A stretch of 64,000 nt of DNA from positions 1 to 64,000 of the forward strand of contig JAZRKQ010000002.1 in the NCBI GenBank assembly GCA_045646385.1, in the 5' to 3' direction. The translations under genes were made by a program, and so were the position numbers. The first letter of the stretch is position 1. Each line of letters begins with the position of its first letter. Shown piece after piece: positions 1 to 9,113 of this stretch. Source of the stretch: SIG455 sp045646385 (GTDB lineage Bacteria; Bacillota; Clostridia; UMGS1810). The notes under the pieces were generated by a model. It ran no database searches, was not told the origin of the DNA, and worked only from the letters and a program-made list of their open reading frames with translations.

Positions 1-26
1 TCAACACCTTTTTCTATATGCAGTTA
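1..26 (-). other. Premature in-frame stop and downstream manA remnant
   Basis: Reading the minus strand past the TAA at 24-26 in the same frame gives LHIEKGV, which continues the class I ManA consensus. A single G-to-T change (GAA to TAA) would explain it. The rest of the gene lies outside the window. Confidence 0.7.
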
Positions 27-644
27 ACGTTCTTTGCCATCTTTGCCTACTCTGCCGTAATCATAAAGTCTGTATGTAACATTTGAGTTCTGCTGAATCT
101 CGGCAATAAGATTGCCCTTACCGATAGCGTGGATTGTTCCTGCTTCTACAAAAAACACGTCACCTTTTTTTGACGGAACAGAGTTTAAAAGTTCTTCCAC
201 CCTTTTTTCTTTTATGGCGTCTGCAAGTTCTTTTTTAGTTGTATCTTTACAAACACCGTATGTGATGCGTGCATCTTCTTCAGCATGGACAACATACCAC
301 ATCTCAGTTTTGCCGTTCTGACCTTCCCAAGCCATAGCCTGTTCATCATTAGGGTGCACCTGAACGCTCAAATTATCAGCAGCATCAATGAGTTTTATAA
401 GTATAGGGAGTTCATTTCCCTTTACGCTTGTACCAAGAACATACGGATTTTCTTTTATGTATTCATCCAAGGTTTTACCGTCATATTCACCACCACAAAT
501 AACGCTATATCCATCCTTGTGGCAACTTAATTCCCAACTTTCAGCAATAGGCGAAATGTCAGTCTTTTTCCCATATACTGTACGCAGTTTTTCTCCTCCC
601 CATATATAATCTTTATATACAGCGGTTAGTTTTAAAGGTTTCAT
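24..644 (-). CDS. manA: Mannose-6-phosphate isomerase, class I (interrupted)
   Basis: Interconverts mannose-6-phosphate and fructose-6-phosphate in the cytoplasm. Visible family features are the N-terminal YKDYIWGGEKL, the metal-site segment SVQVHPND, and GTIHAIGKGNLIAEIQQNS followed by YRLYDYGR. The start at 644 is chosen because GGAGAA lies 7 nt upstream; a longer start at 671 would overlap the preceding gene. The frame stops after 206 residues, against roughly 310 for the family. The stop TAA (24-26) is in frame with a continuation reading LHIEKGV, so it sits where the family usually has Glu in a RELHIEK-like stretch. Last visible gene of the leftward glycan arm. Identity is secure; intactness is not. 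Confidence 0.85.
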   Translation of the reverse strand: MKPLKLTAVYKDYIWGGEKLRTVYGKKTDISPIAESWELSCHKDGYSVICGGEYDGKTLDEYIKENPYVLGTSVKGNELPILIKLIDAADNLSVQVHPNDEQAMAWEGQNGKTEMWYVVHAEEDARITYGVCKDTTKKELADAIKEKRVEELLNSVPSKKGDVFFVEAGTIHAIGKGNLIAEIQQNSNVTYRLYDYGRVGKDGKER

Positions 645-663
645 AATAAATTCTCCGTTCACT

Positions 664-1779
664 TTACTCAACTACCCATCCGGTTTCAGGATTAAGAGGT
701 TTTAAATCAGAATCCCATACGTACGCTCTGACGAATTTTGTTTTATCATCAATTTTTAATGTTTCACTGATAACATTTCTTCCTGATTCAACAGATAATT
801 TGCTATATTTAACAGAAGTTAAATTTGAGCAGTTTTCATCATCGTAGCCAGCAATAATAAAATTACCAAGAACTTTTTTCTCATTTGATTGTATATATAA
901 AGATACATTTATATCAGTACCGTTGCGTTCAAAAGTTATTAAAGGTGTACCTGATTCATCAGCAATGCCTGTAACGATGTAAGGAGAGTTTTCTGTTCCT
1001 TTTCCTGACAATGTAACAGATGAACTGTTGTCGATACAACACATTGGGCGCACACCAACTGTACTATTATAAGATGGCGCATACGTGATATCATTTGTAT
1101 TTGTCATAATCAAGGCACGTGAAATGTCACCGGAAAATGAAAGAGCATCGCCTGTCCAATAAAACCAGTTTTTAGTAACGGTGGCTCCTTGGTCACTACC
1201 CTCAAGTGCAGCATGAGCGGTCAGCATAGCCATATTATACTCTACTCCAAAGGTTGCTTTATCACTATACAGTTTGCTGATTTGTTCTAAACCCGGCAAA
1301 AAAACTTTATCTGTTACATTTTCTTTATATGCAAGGGATAATTTCGCCTCATCAACAACTACCGAATTTGAATAATTCATAGGTTCACTTCCTGATGAAG
1401 CATCGGTTTCGTATAATTTATTTATAACAGTTTCGTGAACAACAGGCATAAAAAGTGTACTTTCAAATCCTGAAAAATTAGTTGAATTTAAAAAACCGCT
1501 TTCATTATATGTTGCATTATTATCCGCTGAAGAATTAAGCCATTTTCTTAAATCACTTGTTGACCAGTTTGCATCTTCGGAATCAAGTGATTTCAATGAT
1601 ATTATTTTATCGGATATTATGTATATATTGTCATTATTAACATCGGTTACACGCCATATTAAAGGCTCTCCCTGATACGAGCCAAACGAAATATAGTCGC
1701 CTGCTTCAAATGCAAAACAAGCAAAGGGACATACAAGTATTAATAAAAATATTATTGTTATACAAAATGATTTTTTCAC
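664..1779 (-). CDS. Secreted DUF6273-domain protein with C-terminal module
   Basis: The GTG start at 1779 is preferred because AAAGGGGA lies just upstream and the protein then opens with a clean signal peptide (VKKSFCITIIFLLIL... to FACFA, about 22 residues). Residues about 23-275 resemble the DUF6273 fold: FGSYQGEPLIWRV, SDLRKWLNSS and, near the end, TVGVRPMCCI. This domain is common in clostridial surface proteins and its function is unknown. The last ~85 residues form a beta-rich module ending FVRAYVWDSDLKPL and WVVE, shared with the next gene upstream in the same arm. Probably exported and surface-associated; no enzymatic role is visible. Confidence 0.7.
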   Translation of the reverse strand: MKKSFCITIIFLLILVCPFACFAFEAGDYISFGSYQGEPLIWRVTDVNNDNIYIISDKIISLKSLDSEDANWSTSDLRKWLNSSADNNATYNESGFLNSTNFSGFESTLFMPVVHETVINKLYETDASSGSEPMNYSNSVVVDEAKLSLAYKENVTDKVFLPGLEQISKLYSDKATFGVEYNMAMLTAHAALEGSDQGATVTKNWFYWTGDALSFSGDISRALIMTNTNDITYAPSYNSTVGVRPMCCIDNSSSVTLSGKGTENSPYIVTGIADESGTPLITFERNGTDINVSLYIQSNEKKVLGNFIIAGYDDENCSNLTSVKYSKLSVESGRNVISETLKIDDKTKFVRAYVWDSDLKPLNPETGWVVE

Positions 1780-1847
1780 TTTTATTCCCCTTTCATTTAA
1801 ATAAACAGGCGTACGGGTAATAAGCACCCGTACGCCATCAAATTATG

Positions 1848-4064
1848 TTACTCTACAACCCACTCAGAAACATCTTTAAAAGGTTTTAAATTATAATTCC
1901 AAATAAATGCTCTAACAAATTTTGTATCAGCATCAAGAGTAACTGTGCCGTTAACAACTTTAGTGCCGTTCTGTGATTTTATAAATGTAGTATTAACATC
2001 GGTAATACTTTCGTAATTATCTGTATAACCAACAACTATTAAATTGCCAAGTTCTGCAGAACTATCTGCAGTTACAGATACTGATGCTTTGACATCACCG
2101 TTTGCCTGCGCAAATGCAACAGGTGCAAAATAAATACCATTTTCATCAGCAACTTTGAAAGTAACAACCATATCGTCAGTGATTTTAATACTTACCAAAT
2201 CGTATAATTTTAAAGCATTGGCAGCGGGTGTATATGTAACAGTACCATCAGTTACAGTAACTTCGCCTGCAAGTTCGTTACCTGCCTTATTGTATGCTTT
2301 TATAGAATTTGCGTCTAAATCAGCGCCGACTTTAACATTTATGCTGTCAGCATTCAAAGGAACAAGTGAAGATTCTGTATATACTCCGCCTTTAGTATAA
2401 CCATATGATGTTACACCATAGGTGTCTTCATTAGCCCATTCATATTTAAAGTTATCAAAAACAACCTGTGCATTTGCAGTTGAAGTTGCAGATTTTACTG
2501 TAAATCTAAATGAACTAAGTGATGAAAACATGGCTTTTTTCTGATAACAATGTATATCACCATAATAAAGATCCATAGTTTTATTTTTCAAATCATAAAC
2601 CAATGTGAAATGATTCCACTCATTCGGCTTAACAAGATAATTTGTATCATAAATTGTGTTGGCTCCTGTAACTTCACCATTATACACATAATTAATGAAA
2701 GCAAGATTGCCGGGATTTGAATCACCTTCTCCGTGTTGAATCGTAAGAGACAAATTATTATCTAACGGCTTAACATCAAACTCAACCTTTACAAGTTTAT
2801 TTGTTTGATTGCTCGTTTGCAAATTCGATGTGTCTTTTGTCCAACCAAAAATAGTTCTGCTAGATGTAACATTGAATTGCAACGCTTTATCATCTGCTGC
2901 ACCGCTTTTACCGGTTACAATGGCATATGTATTACTTGCAGATGTGGTATCATGAGTAACCTCACCACCGGTAGTAGCGTTAAGTGTTACTGTTTTGCTG
3001 TCAGCAGATACTGTTGCAGAATTAAAGTCCAAACCTGCCAATGGTGTGAAATTGTATGTGAGCACATCAACTTTTTTAGAGGTTGAGTAAGTAGAATCAC
3101 CATAAACAGCATTTAAAGTAATGGTATGTGCACCTTGATAATCAAGTTCTGCAAGATTTACTGTAAAATTATAATAACCTGTACCATTATCAGTAATTGA
3201 GGTGATTTGATTGCCTATAGTAATATCGGCACTGTCAAATCCGGGAGCAATATAACCATCAATACTCAAAACATCGTCAAATACGCCAGGACTTGCGAAA
3301 TCTTTCATATACACATAAGGATTGATAGAGTAATTATCTATATAGTATACAAGTTCGGAAAGATTTGCGAGTTTGCCATGGTTTGTAACAATATAAAATG
3401 TATTAATCGGTTTTGTTACTGCTGTTGTATAAACAGATGTGTTTGCAACGACTGCAGTGCTGTCTGCTGCACCGCGTTCTTTAATCTTTGCGGTTAATGT
3501 CTTTTGAAGAGCATCATGGTCTACAATAACTGTGTACCATTTATTCTGTTCAATTGTCATATTCTCTTTATCTGTCACAAGAACATTACTTACAGGAGAT
3601 TCTGTTTTTACAATTGAAAAGTTATTAATCCATTCATCAGCATTTCCGGGAGAAAACGCCTGAACTTTCAATACGCTGTTTCCATTAGTGTTCTCATCTT
3701 CTTTTGTGTTTTTGTTGGTAAAACCGGAAATGTAAACATCAAAGCGAGTTTGAGCACTATCGCCTGGAGCGGTGATTGTTGAGCAACTTACGCCACCAAT
3801 AGTAGCGTCAGAAGTAAAATCACTTAATTTAGTTACGTTGTTTGAAGAGCCATCGGGGTCAGCCACCTTTGCTGCTGTTCCTCTATTTGATTTCCAAACA
3901 TAGGGGATTGCTGCACTTTCAGAGTCGTGGGTTACACCAACCGAAAATGCATCAGCGGTTGTTGTTGTTACAGCCTGAGCATCAGCAAATGCTGTAAATG
4001 CAAAAGATGAAATAACCATTGCGATGCACAAAGCCATAGCAACTATTTTCTTTGTTTTTCTCAT
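1848..4064 (-). CDS. Large secreted beta-sandwich protein, ConA-like, shared C-terminal module
   Basis: The ATG at 4064 follows AGGAAG at good spacing and starts a signal peptide (MRKTKKIVAMALCIAMVISS to FADA). About 738 residues. Two stretches (about 40-250 and 345-545) read like concanavalin-A/LamG-type beta sandwiches, with phrases such as KWYTVIVDHDA and EWNHFTLVYDLKN typical of such domains. An Ig-like segment precedes the C-terminal module, which ends TKFVRAFIWNYNLKPF and EWVVE and parallels the DUF6273 protein downstream. No catalytic motif seen. Probably a glycan-binding or structural surface protein of the same operon. Confidence 0.65.
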   Translation of the reverse strand: MRKTKKIVAMALCIAMVISSFAFTAFADAQAVTTTTADAFSVGVTHDSESAAIPYVWKSNRGTAAKVADPDGSSNNVTKLSDFTSDATIGGVSCSTITAPGDSAQTRFDVYISGFTNKNTKEDENTNGNSVLKVQAFSPGNADEWINNFSIVKTESPVSNVLVTDKENMTIEQNKWYTVIVDHDALQKTLTAKIKERGAADSTAVVANTSVYTTAVTKPINTFYIVTNHGKLANLSELVYYIDNYSINPYVYMKDFASPGVFDDVLSIDGYIAPGFDSADITIGNQITSITDNGTGYYNFTVNLAELDYQGAHTITLNAVYGDSTYSTSKKVDVLTYNFTPLAGLDFNSATVSADSKTVTLNATTGGEVTHDTTSASNTYAIVTGKSGAADDKALQFNVTSSRTIFGWTKDTSNLQTSNQTNKLVKVEFDVKPLDNNLSLTIQHGEGDSNPGNLAFINYVYNGEVTGANTIYDTNYLVKPNEWNHFTLVYDLKNKTMDLYYGDIHCYQKKAMFSSLSSFRFTVKSATSTANAQVVFDNFKYEWANEDTYGVTSYGYTKGGVYTESSLVPLNADSINVKVGADLDANSIKAYNKAGNELAGEVTVTDGTVTYTPAANALKLYDLVSIKITDDMVVTFKVADENGIYFAPVAFAQANGDVKASVSVTADSSAELGNLIVVGYTDNYESITDVNTTFIKSQNGTKVVNGTVTLDADTKFVRAFIWNYNLKPFKDVSEWVVE

Positions 4065-4107
4065 TTTAATCTTCCTTTCTGAAAAGATATTAAATTTATC
4101 AACATTT

Positions 4108-5394
4108 CTACAGTTCCAGTGTATCAATCAACACAAGACCTGTGAAATTGTTAATCAGAAATATTTTGATTTTTGCATCTGTCACATCTTCTGGTGCACG
4201 TAATTGAATAGTATAGTTTTTATTGTCTTCCGTACCGGTAACATTTGCCGTGTTAGCACTTACCATATTGCCGTTTGCATCATATACGCACGCTATAAGC
4301 GCTGAATCAGCAGATATATTTTCTTTATTATTCACATATACAGTGAGGTTGAAAACACTGTCTGATACAAGGGCATCTGCAGAAGCAGATTTAATGCTGA
4401 AAGGCAGTTTGGCAGTTTTTAATGTCAAAGTAGTTCCGCCTGCTGTATAAGCACCGTTACTAGTCTGAACGCCCTCACCTACCGATATGGTATATTCAGT
4501 GTTAGGCAGTAATGCCGACGTTGGATTAACGTAAACTGTTTTTTTGTCGTCAGACAACTGCAGGTTTGATTCCACAGCCTGTGTGCCGTTTAAAAGTTTA
4601 ATGTTGTCTGCTATAACAGTATCGGCAGATAAAGCCTGGGTAAACTCTAATGCTATGCACGGATTGTTATAATCAACACCCTCAGAAAGTTCTGCTTTTG
4701 TAGAGATGTCTACGGCTTTTGCGGATACTGCGTATTTGTAAGCGGTAGTATATGCTCTAACATTATCTATATGGAAACAATATCCAGGTTTCGCAGCAAT
4801 CTGCACACGACCTACAGCAGTAAATTCAACTACTGTTTTGGTTGCGATAAGAGTTCCATTCACATAAAGTGCCGCTTGTGATATGGTAGGATCGTATGAA
4901 ACGCATATATTGTACCATGTTCCTGAAGTTATACCATCATAAACTTCAGTACCACCAATTGTAATTTTACCATCTGTTCCTATAAGAAAACTGTCATTGT
5001 TAAACCAAGCAACACTTCCATCAGACTTTTTCTGTAATTCAAATGAGAAATGCAACGTATTTAGTGTTACATCTGGAATCATAATATCACACGAAACTGT
5101 GTAAATACCTTTATTGCTTAATCCGCTTGGTGTTGTGAAATTAGTCGATGAAGCCCCGATTGGTCTGTCAATTTTTAAGCATTGATTGGAGGGATCATCA
5201 CTCCTTGGAACTAGCGACATATTTCCATCGCCCGTGTAGACCAAATTTCCTTGCATAACGGTAGTACCAGAATATTCAACAGTTTTACACAAAGTTGCAA
5301 GTTCCATTAATTCTCCGGCATCCTCTGCCAAAGCGGAAACAGACATAGTTATTATCAGGCATACGCCTAATAAAATCGTAACAAATTTTCTCAA
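4108..5394 (-). CDS. Secreted LamG-like / SbsA Ig-like protein
   Basis: A TTG start at 5394 is favoured because GGAGGGG lies 5 nt upstream. An ATG at 5412 overlaps the preceding stop (ATGA) but has no clear ribosome-binding site. Signal peptide LRKFVTILLGVCLIITMSVSALA. Residues about 45-215 look like a LamG/concanavalin-A domain (GTWYNICVSYDP, LYVNGTLIATKTV). Residues about 225-330 match the SbsA/Big_5 Ig-like type (ALEFTQALSADTV, LLPNTEYTISVGEG). The C-terminus is a further beta module of unknown function. No active site seen. Co-transcribed with the polysaccharide lyase immediately upstream. Confidence 0.65.
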   Translation of the reverse strand: MRKFVTILLGVCLIITMSVSALAEDAGELMELATLCKTVEYSGTTVMQGNLVYTGDGNMSLVPRSDDPSNQCLKIDRPIGASSTNFTTPSGLSNKGIYTVSCDIMIPDVTLNTLHFSFELQKKSDGSVAWFNNDSFLIGTDGKITIGGTEVYDGITSGTWYNICVSYDPTISQAALYVNGTLIATKTVVEFTAVGRVQIAAKPGYCFHIDNVRAYTTAYKYAVSAKAVDISTKAELSEGVDYNNPCIALEFTQALSADTVIADNIKLLNGTQAVESNLQLSDDKKTVYVNPTSALLPNTEYTISVGEGVQTSNGAYTAGGTTLTLKTAKLPFSIKSASADALVSDSVFNLTVYVNNKENISADSALIACVYDANGNMVSANTANVTGTEDNKNYTIQLRAPEDVTDAKIKIFLINNFTGLVLIDTLEL

Positions 5395-5408
5395 CGTAAC
5401 CCCTCCTC

Positions 5409-8400
5409 TCATTTCGGGAAGATAACTTCTGTGATTGAGTTATACAAGTTCTTATCATTTCCCCTACAGTTAATTCTTACATAACGTGCATTAACAGGAG
5501 CATTAAATGTAAATGTTTCTGGCTGTCTGGTCGCGCCGCCTGATTTACCTTCCCAAGCATTAAACCATGTTTCACCGTCTAATGAATAGTCTATTTCAAA
5601 GTTTTCACTTCGTGTATCGCCAACATAGAAGGCAATCAGCATTTTGCTGAGTGTATATTGAGCACCCAGGTCAAACATAATCCATTCGTCAGCGCCCGGA
5701 TAACTTGACCAGCGTGTGTCAAGGTTCAAGTCGTATGCGTTATCGGGCAGGTTGCCGTCATCACTGCTTGCGGTAACTCCCACAGGAGTTATCATCTCCA
5801 TCTTCTCAACGCCGGGGATATTCATAACAGTACGTCTGATTTTTAAAAGTTTAGCATAACTGTCGTATGTGGGAACTATCTCTAAGAATCTTTCAAAATC
5901 AGCAAAAGCCGCATACAATGTTCCATCAATCATAACGGGTGCATATTTTAATGTTGCTGCTGCTCCGTCAAGACTGTAATTAACAGAATCTGCCGTTATA
6001 GTCATTACAGAGCCATTCCTTGTAAGTGTAACAGAGTTACCTGAAGCCTCTGCGGGTGCATCAAAGTTATATGCCATATCCACAACAGGGAAATACGGTA
6101 CATTATTTATAAGTTTTACGGGTTTCGGCTGATAAATGATGAGTTTATTAGTTGAGTCGTAGATAGTATAGTCGCCATCTGATGCTTTTGCAGTTTTTTC
6201 ATAGGTAAATTCTGTAGGAGTTTTATCTTCTGCAGGTTTTATAGTGTAATTACCGGGAGCAACTTTGAAGTAGAGGCAGTTTTCGTGTTCTTTTGATTCA
6301 ACGAAGAATTCATTTGTTCCATCTGAAACGCTCCATACGCCCTGCTCTACATCAGTAATCAGGCAAGAAACGGTTGGATAACCATTATTACGCACAGTAA
6401 CATATGTTGTGCCCGAAATAAGGTTTGCACTGTTAGAGAATGTAACCATTCTGTCTTTAATAGTTACACCGTTATAGTTTGAGCCGGCCTCCTTAAGCAT
6501 CGGTAATTGCGGCAGATTAGCATCATTATCGGTTACGTACATAGCATTCAAGAATGTATCTTCAAGTGCTTCGTTTTGAGGAGAAAGTTCTATTCTCCAC
6601 GCACCGGAGTCAGACATCTGTCCTGCTGAATCCGGATTAGGATAGTTTATACCATCAACTTCAAACTCGTGTCCTTCGCCACCGATTTTAGTTATAGTAT
6701 GATTTGAAGGAAGCAACGTAGCGTTTACAAGTTTGCCGTTAAAGCCGTTATCGTCACGAACGATTGTTGTGATATTGCCGTCTACTTGCGGCTCTAACTG
6801 GCTGTGGAGCAACCAAGTTTTCTTGAAACTCTTGTTTGATGACTTAATGCGGTCGTAAACTACAAACGCTGCAGGATAATCTTCCTCAAACAAATCCATA
6901 AATACCATAGAACGTTCGTACTCAGCAACTTTATCTGTATACGCATACTTAAGGTCGCCTTTTATGTATGAAAATTCGGGTGTATATTCATTAGGACCGA
7001 TATAATATGCATCTTCCTCGGACATTTTTAATGTTTCGCCGCCGATCCAGTCATAATCGAAACCGGAATGCATCCATATACTTCTCTGTCCGCCATCGTT
7101 AACTTTGTTTACATCATGATACAAATATTTTTCATCAGGGTCTTTTACCAACATTACGTTATGAGCAATTGAACGTGTGTTGTAATTCCAGAAATGTTCA
7201 CTACCCCATGCACCGTTTTGGCCTTCGTATTTACCTGAGTCGAGCGCCAGCATACCTTTATAATAAATCTGGAACGAACCTACGTCACTATGCATATGGT
7301 CGCCGAGATGAACGTTTCTCATATCCATATCAACCATTACAGTGGGAGAATCAAGTCCTGCCTGCCAACTTGTTCTGGCAACAAGGCTTGAAAGCGGCCA
7401 GCCTGTATGACGTGCAAGAGGTAAATCCTCAGGTGTTTGGGTTTCTACAGTCGGGTCACTAAAAATAACTCTAAAAATTGGGAATTCTCCTGCTGAATAG
7501 TTGGAAATAGAAGCCTGTTTTACATATTCACCCATAAGATAGGGGTCTTTCAAAGTGTCTGCGCCGGTCGCCATAGCAGTGTTATCGCTTGTATAATATG
7601 AAAACGGTCTATTAGTCGACCAGTTAAAATCATCACCGTATTTGAACCATATACCGATAGGCAATCTCTCATACAACCACTGATACGGAATTTTAGCATA
7701 GTTTTCTCCGAAAACATTATCCACACCCATTGCGCGCATTAAGTAAACAGCATGAAGTGAATATTCGTATCTTGTGTTTCCGTAAGCATTACCCTGTGTA
7801 TGAACGAGTGAATCACCGTAAAGTGTATGCGCGTCTACCATTTTAGAGAAGAAGCGTCCTGCAGAAAGATTGTACATTTCGGGTTCTTCATCATAAAATG
7901 CAATACTTACACTTAAAAGGTCTTTAAAAATTTCGCCTTCTGCTCCGTGACCGCCAATGGTACCCCCCGAACCTATGGGAGGATATCCAACTTCTTTCAT
8001 TGCAGCGAATTCTTCTGTTTTACGTATAAAGAATTCTTTATCTGCTTCAGTAAGTAAATCATAACACCAGTCATATACAACTGCGGTCATAACCAGTTGA
8101 TGACCTATCTGACGTGTTATATTACCCTCGGACATATTGTATACAACTGTATTTATATACTCTTTTGCATAGTCTATAGTCTGACGGGCGTGGGCTTCGT
8201 CTGCCTCGCCTATAAGATACATAAACGCTCTAGATTCAAGTGCAGCAATAATTGTATTATCATTATTGCCGACTTTAGTTGTATCAAGTTTGCAATTTAA
8301 GGTTTTTGCTGCCTGTTGCTGGATTGTTTTCCATGTATTAGAAAGAAGCGGACTGTTAAGTCCCTCTTTAATAGCAGGAATATCCTCAGCCTTTATATAA

Positions 8401-9098
8401 ACGCGCGGATGCACGTTTGCCGGCGGATAATACGGAGGTGCATCATAGAACGAACTTCCACTTTCAGTATCAAAAAGTGCGGGAGTATCGTCCGCTTTAA
8501 CCGGTGCAAATTCAGTATCTTTTGTTATGATAATTTTATCTATTGTAATGTTATTTGAACGGTATTTAAAAGCAATATTCTGAATACCTTTTGCAAACTG
8601 CACCTGACTGCTGAGTTTATACCAATTGTAGCCTGTCTTGGTGTCAGGATACAGAGCAGTAGGATTGAACCATACAGGGCTTTCACCTGTTTTTGATATA
8701 TTGTAGTAAGAAAACTCACCGCCACTGGTAGATTTCATATATGCCCATACATCATAGAAGCCTAAGGAATCACACACGAAATCAAGCATAAAACTCGGAC
8801 TTTTCAGTGCCAGTCTTTTTTCATCTGTATCTGCCCAACCACCGGCAATGGATTTTAAAGCCATGCCTTCTGATGCATTGCTATCTTCAATAACACCCAT
8901 TACAGCACCATCATAAATCCAGTTCTCGGCTTCAGTTACCAAAGAACCACCCTTCATAATGGTTTTTTTGTCAATTGGGAATTCCAGAAAAGGATTTTTC
9001 TCTCTATCGCCCATAGCAACTGTCAATGTTTCGGCACTTGCACCAATAGTTGTAAAAATCAATGTAAAAGCACAGAAAAAAGCAATTATTCTTTTCAT
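5409..9098 (-). CDS. Secreted heparinase II/III-like polysaccharide lyase with C-terminal F5/8C domain
   Basis: 1229 residues with signal peptide MKRIIAFFCAFTLIFTTIGASA. Residues about 50-200 look like a carbohydrate-binding beta sandwich. From about 229 (HPRVYIKAEDIPAIKEG) begins the alpha/alpha-toroid of alginate-lyase/heparinase II-III enzymes. The heparinase II/III beta domain follows, with GDHMHSDVGSFQIYYKG near residue 600 and the NTRSIAHNVMLV segment. Residues about 985-1085 resemble a copper-amine-oxidase-N-like stalk. About 1100-1229 is an F5/8-type C (CBM32-like) domain (DLNLDTRWSSYPGADEWIMF). It should cleave a uronic-acid polysaccharide by beta-elimination outside the cell. The PL family and substrate cannot be fixed from the sequence. 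Confidence 0.82.
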   Translation of the reverse strand: MKRIIAFFCAFTLIFTTIGASAETLTVAMGDREKNPFLEFPIDKKTIMKGGSLVTEAENWIYDGAVMGVIEDSNASEGMALKSIAGGWADTDEKRLALKSPSFMLDFVCDSLGFYDVWAYMKSTSGGEFSYYNISKTGESPVWFNPTALYPDTKTGYNWYKLSSQVQFAKGIQNIAFKYRSNNITIDKIIITKDTEFAPVKADDTPALFDTESGSSFYDAPPYYPPANVHPRVYIKAEDIPAIKEGLNSPLLSNTWKTIQQQAAKTLNCKLDTTKVGNNDNTIIAALESRAFMYLIGEADEAHARQTIDYAKEYINTVVYNMSEGNITRQIGHQLVMTAVVYDWCYDLLTEADKEFFIRKTEEFAAMKEVGYPPIGSGGTIGGHGAEGEIFKDLLSVSIAFYDEEPEMYNLSAGRFFSKMVDAHTLYGDSLVHTQGNAYGNTRYEYSLHAVYLMRAMGVDNVFGENYAKIPYQWLYERLPIGIWFKYGDDFNWSTNRPFSYYTSDNTAMATGADTLKDPYLMGEYVKQASISNYSAGEFPIFRVIFSDPTVETQTPEDLPLARHTGWPLSSLVARTSWQAGLDSPTVMVDMDMRNVHLGDHMHSDVGSFQIYYKGMLALDSGKYEGQNGAWGSEHFWNYNTRSIAHNVMLVKDPDEKYLYHDVNKVNDGGQRSIWMHSGFDYDWIGGETLKMSEEDAYYIGPNEYTPEFSYIKGDLKYAYTDKVAEYERSMVFMDLFEEDYPAAFVVYDRIKSSNKSFKKTWLLHSQLEPQVDGNITTIVRDDNGFNGKLVNATLLPSNHTITKIGGEGHEFEVDGINYPNPDSAGQMSDSGAWRIELSPQNEALEDTFLNAMYVTDNDANLPQLPMLKEAGSNYNGVTIKDRMVTFSNSANLISGTTYVTVRNNGYPTVSCLITDVEQGVWSVSDGTNEFFVESKEHENCLYFKVAPGNYTIKPAEDKTPTEFTYEKTAKASDGDYTIYDSTNKLIIYQPKPVKLINNVPYFPVVDMAYNFDAPAEASGNSVTLTRNGSVMTITADSVNYSLDGAAATLKYAPVMIDGTLYAAFADFERFLEIVPTYDSYAKLLKIRRTVMNIPGVEKMEMITPVGVTASSDDGNLPDNAYDLNLDTRWSSYPGADEWIMFDLGAQYTLSKMLIAFYVGDTRSENFEIDYSLDGETWFNAWEGKSGGATRQPETFTFNAPVNARYVRINCRGNDKNLYNSITEVIFPK

Positions 9099-9113
9099 AT
9101 ATACACCTCTTCC

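Noticed and set aside
24..26. Frameshift as cause of the short manA
   Set aside because: The downstream family sequence continues in the same frame. It is a nonsense codon, not an indel.
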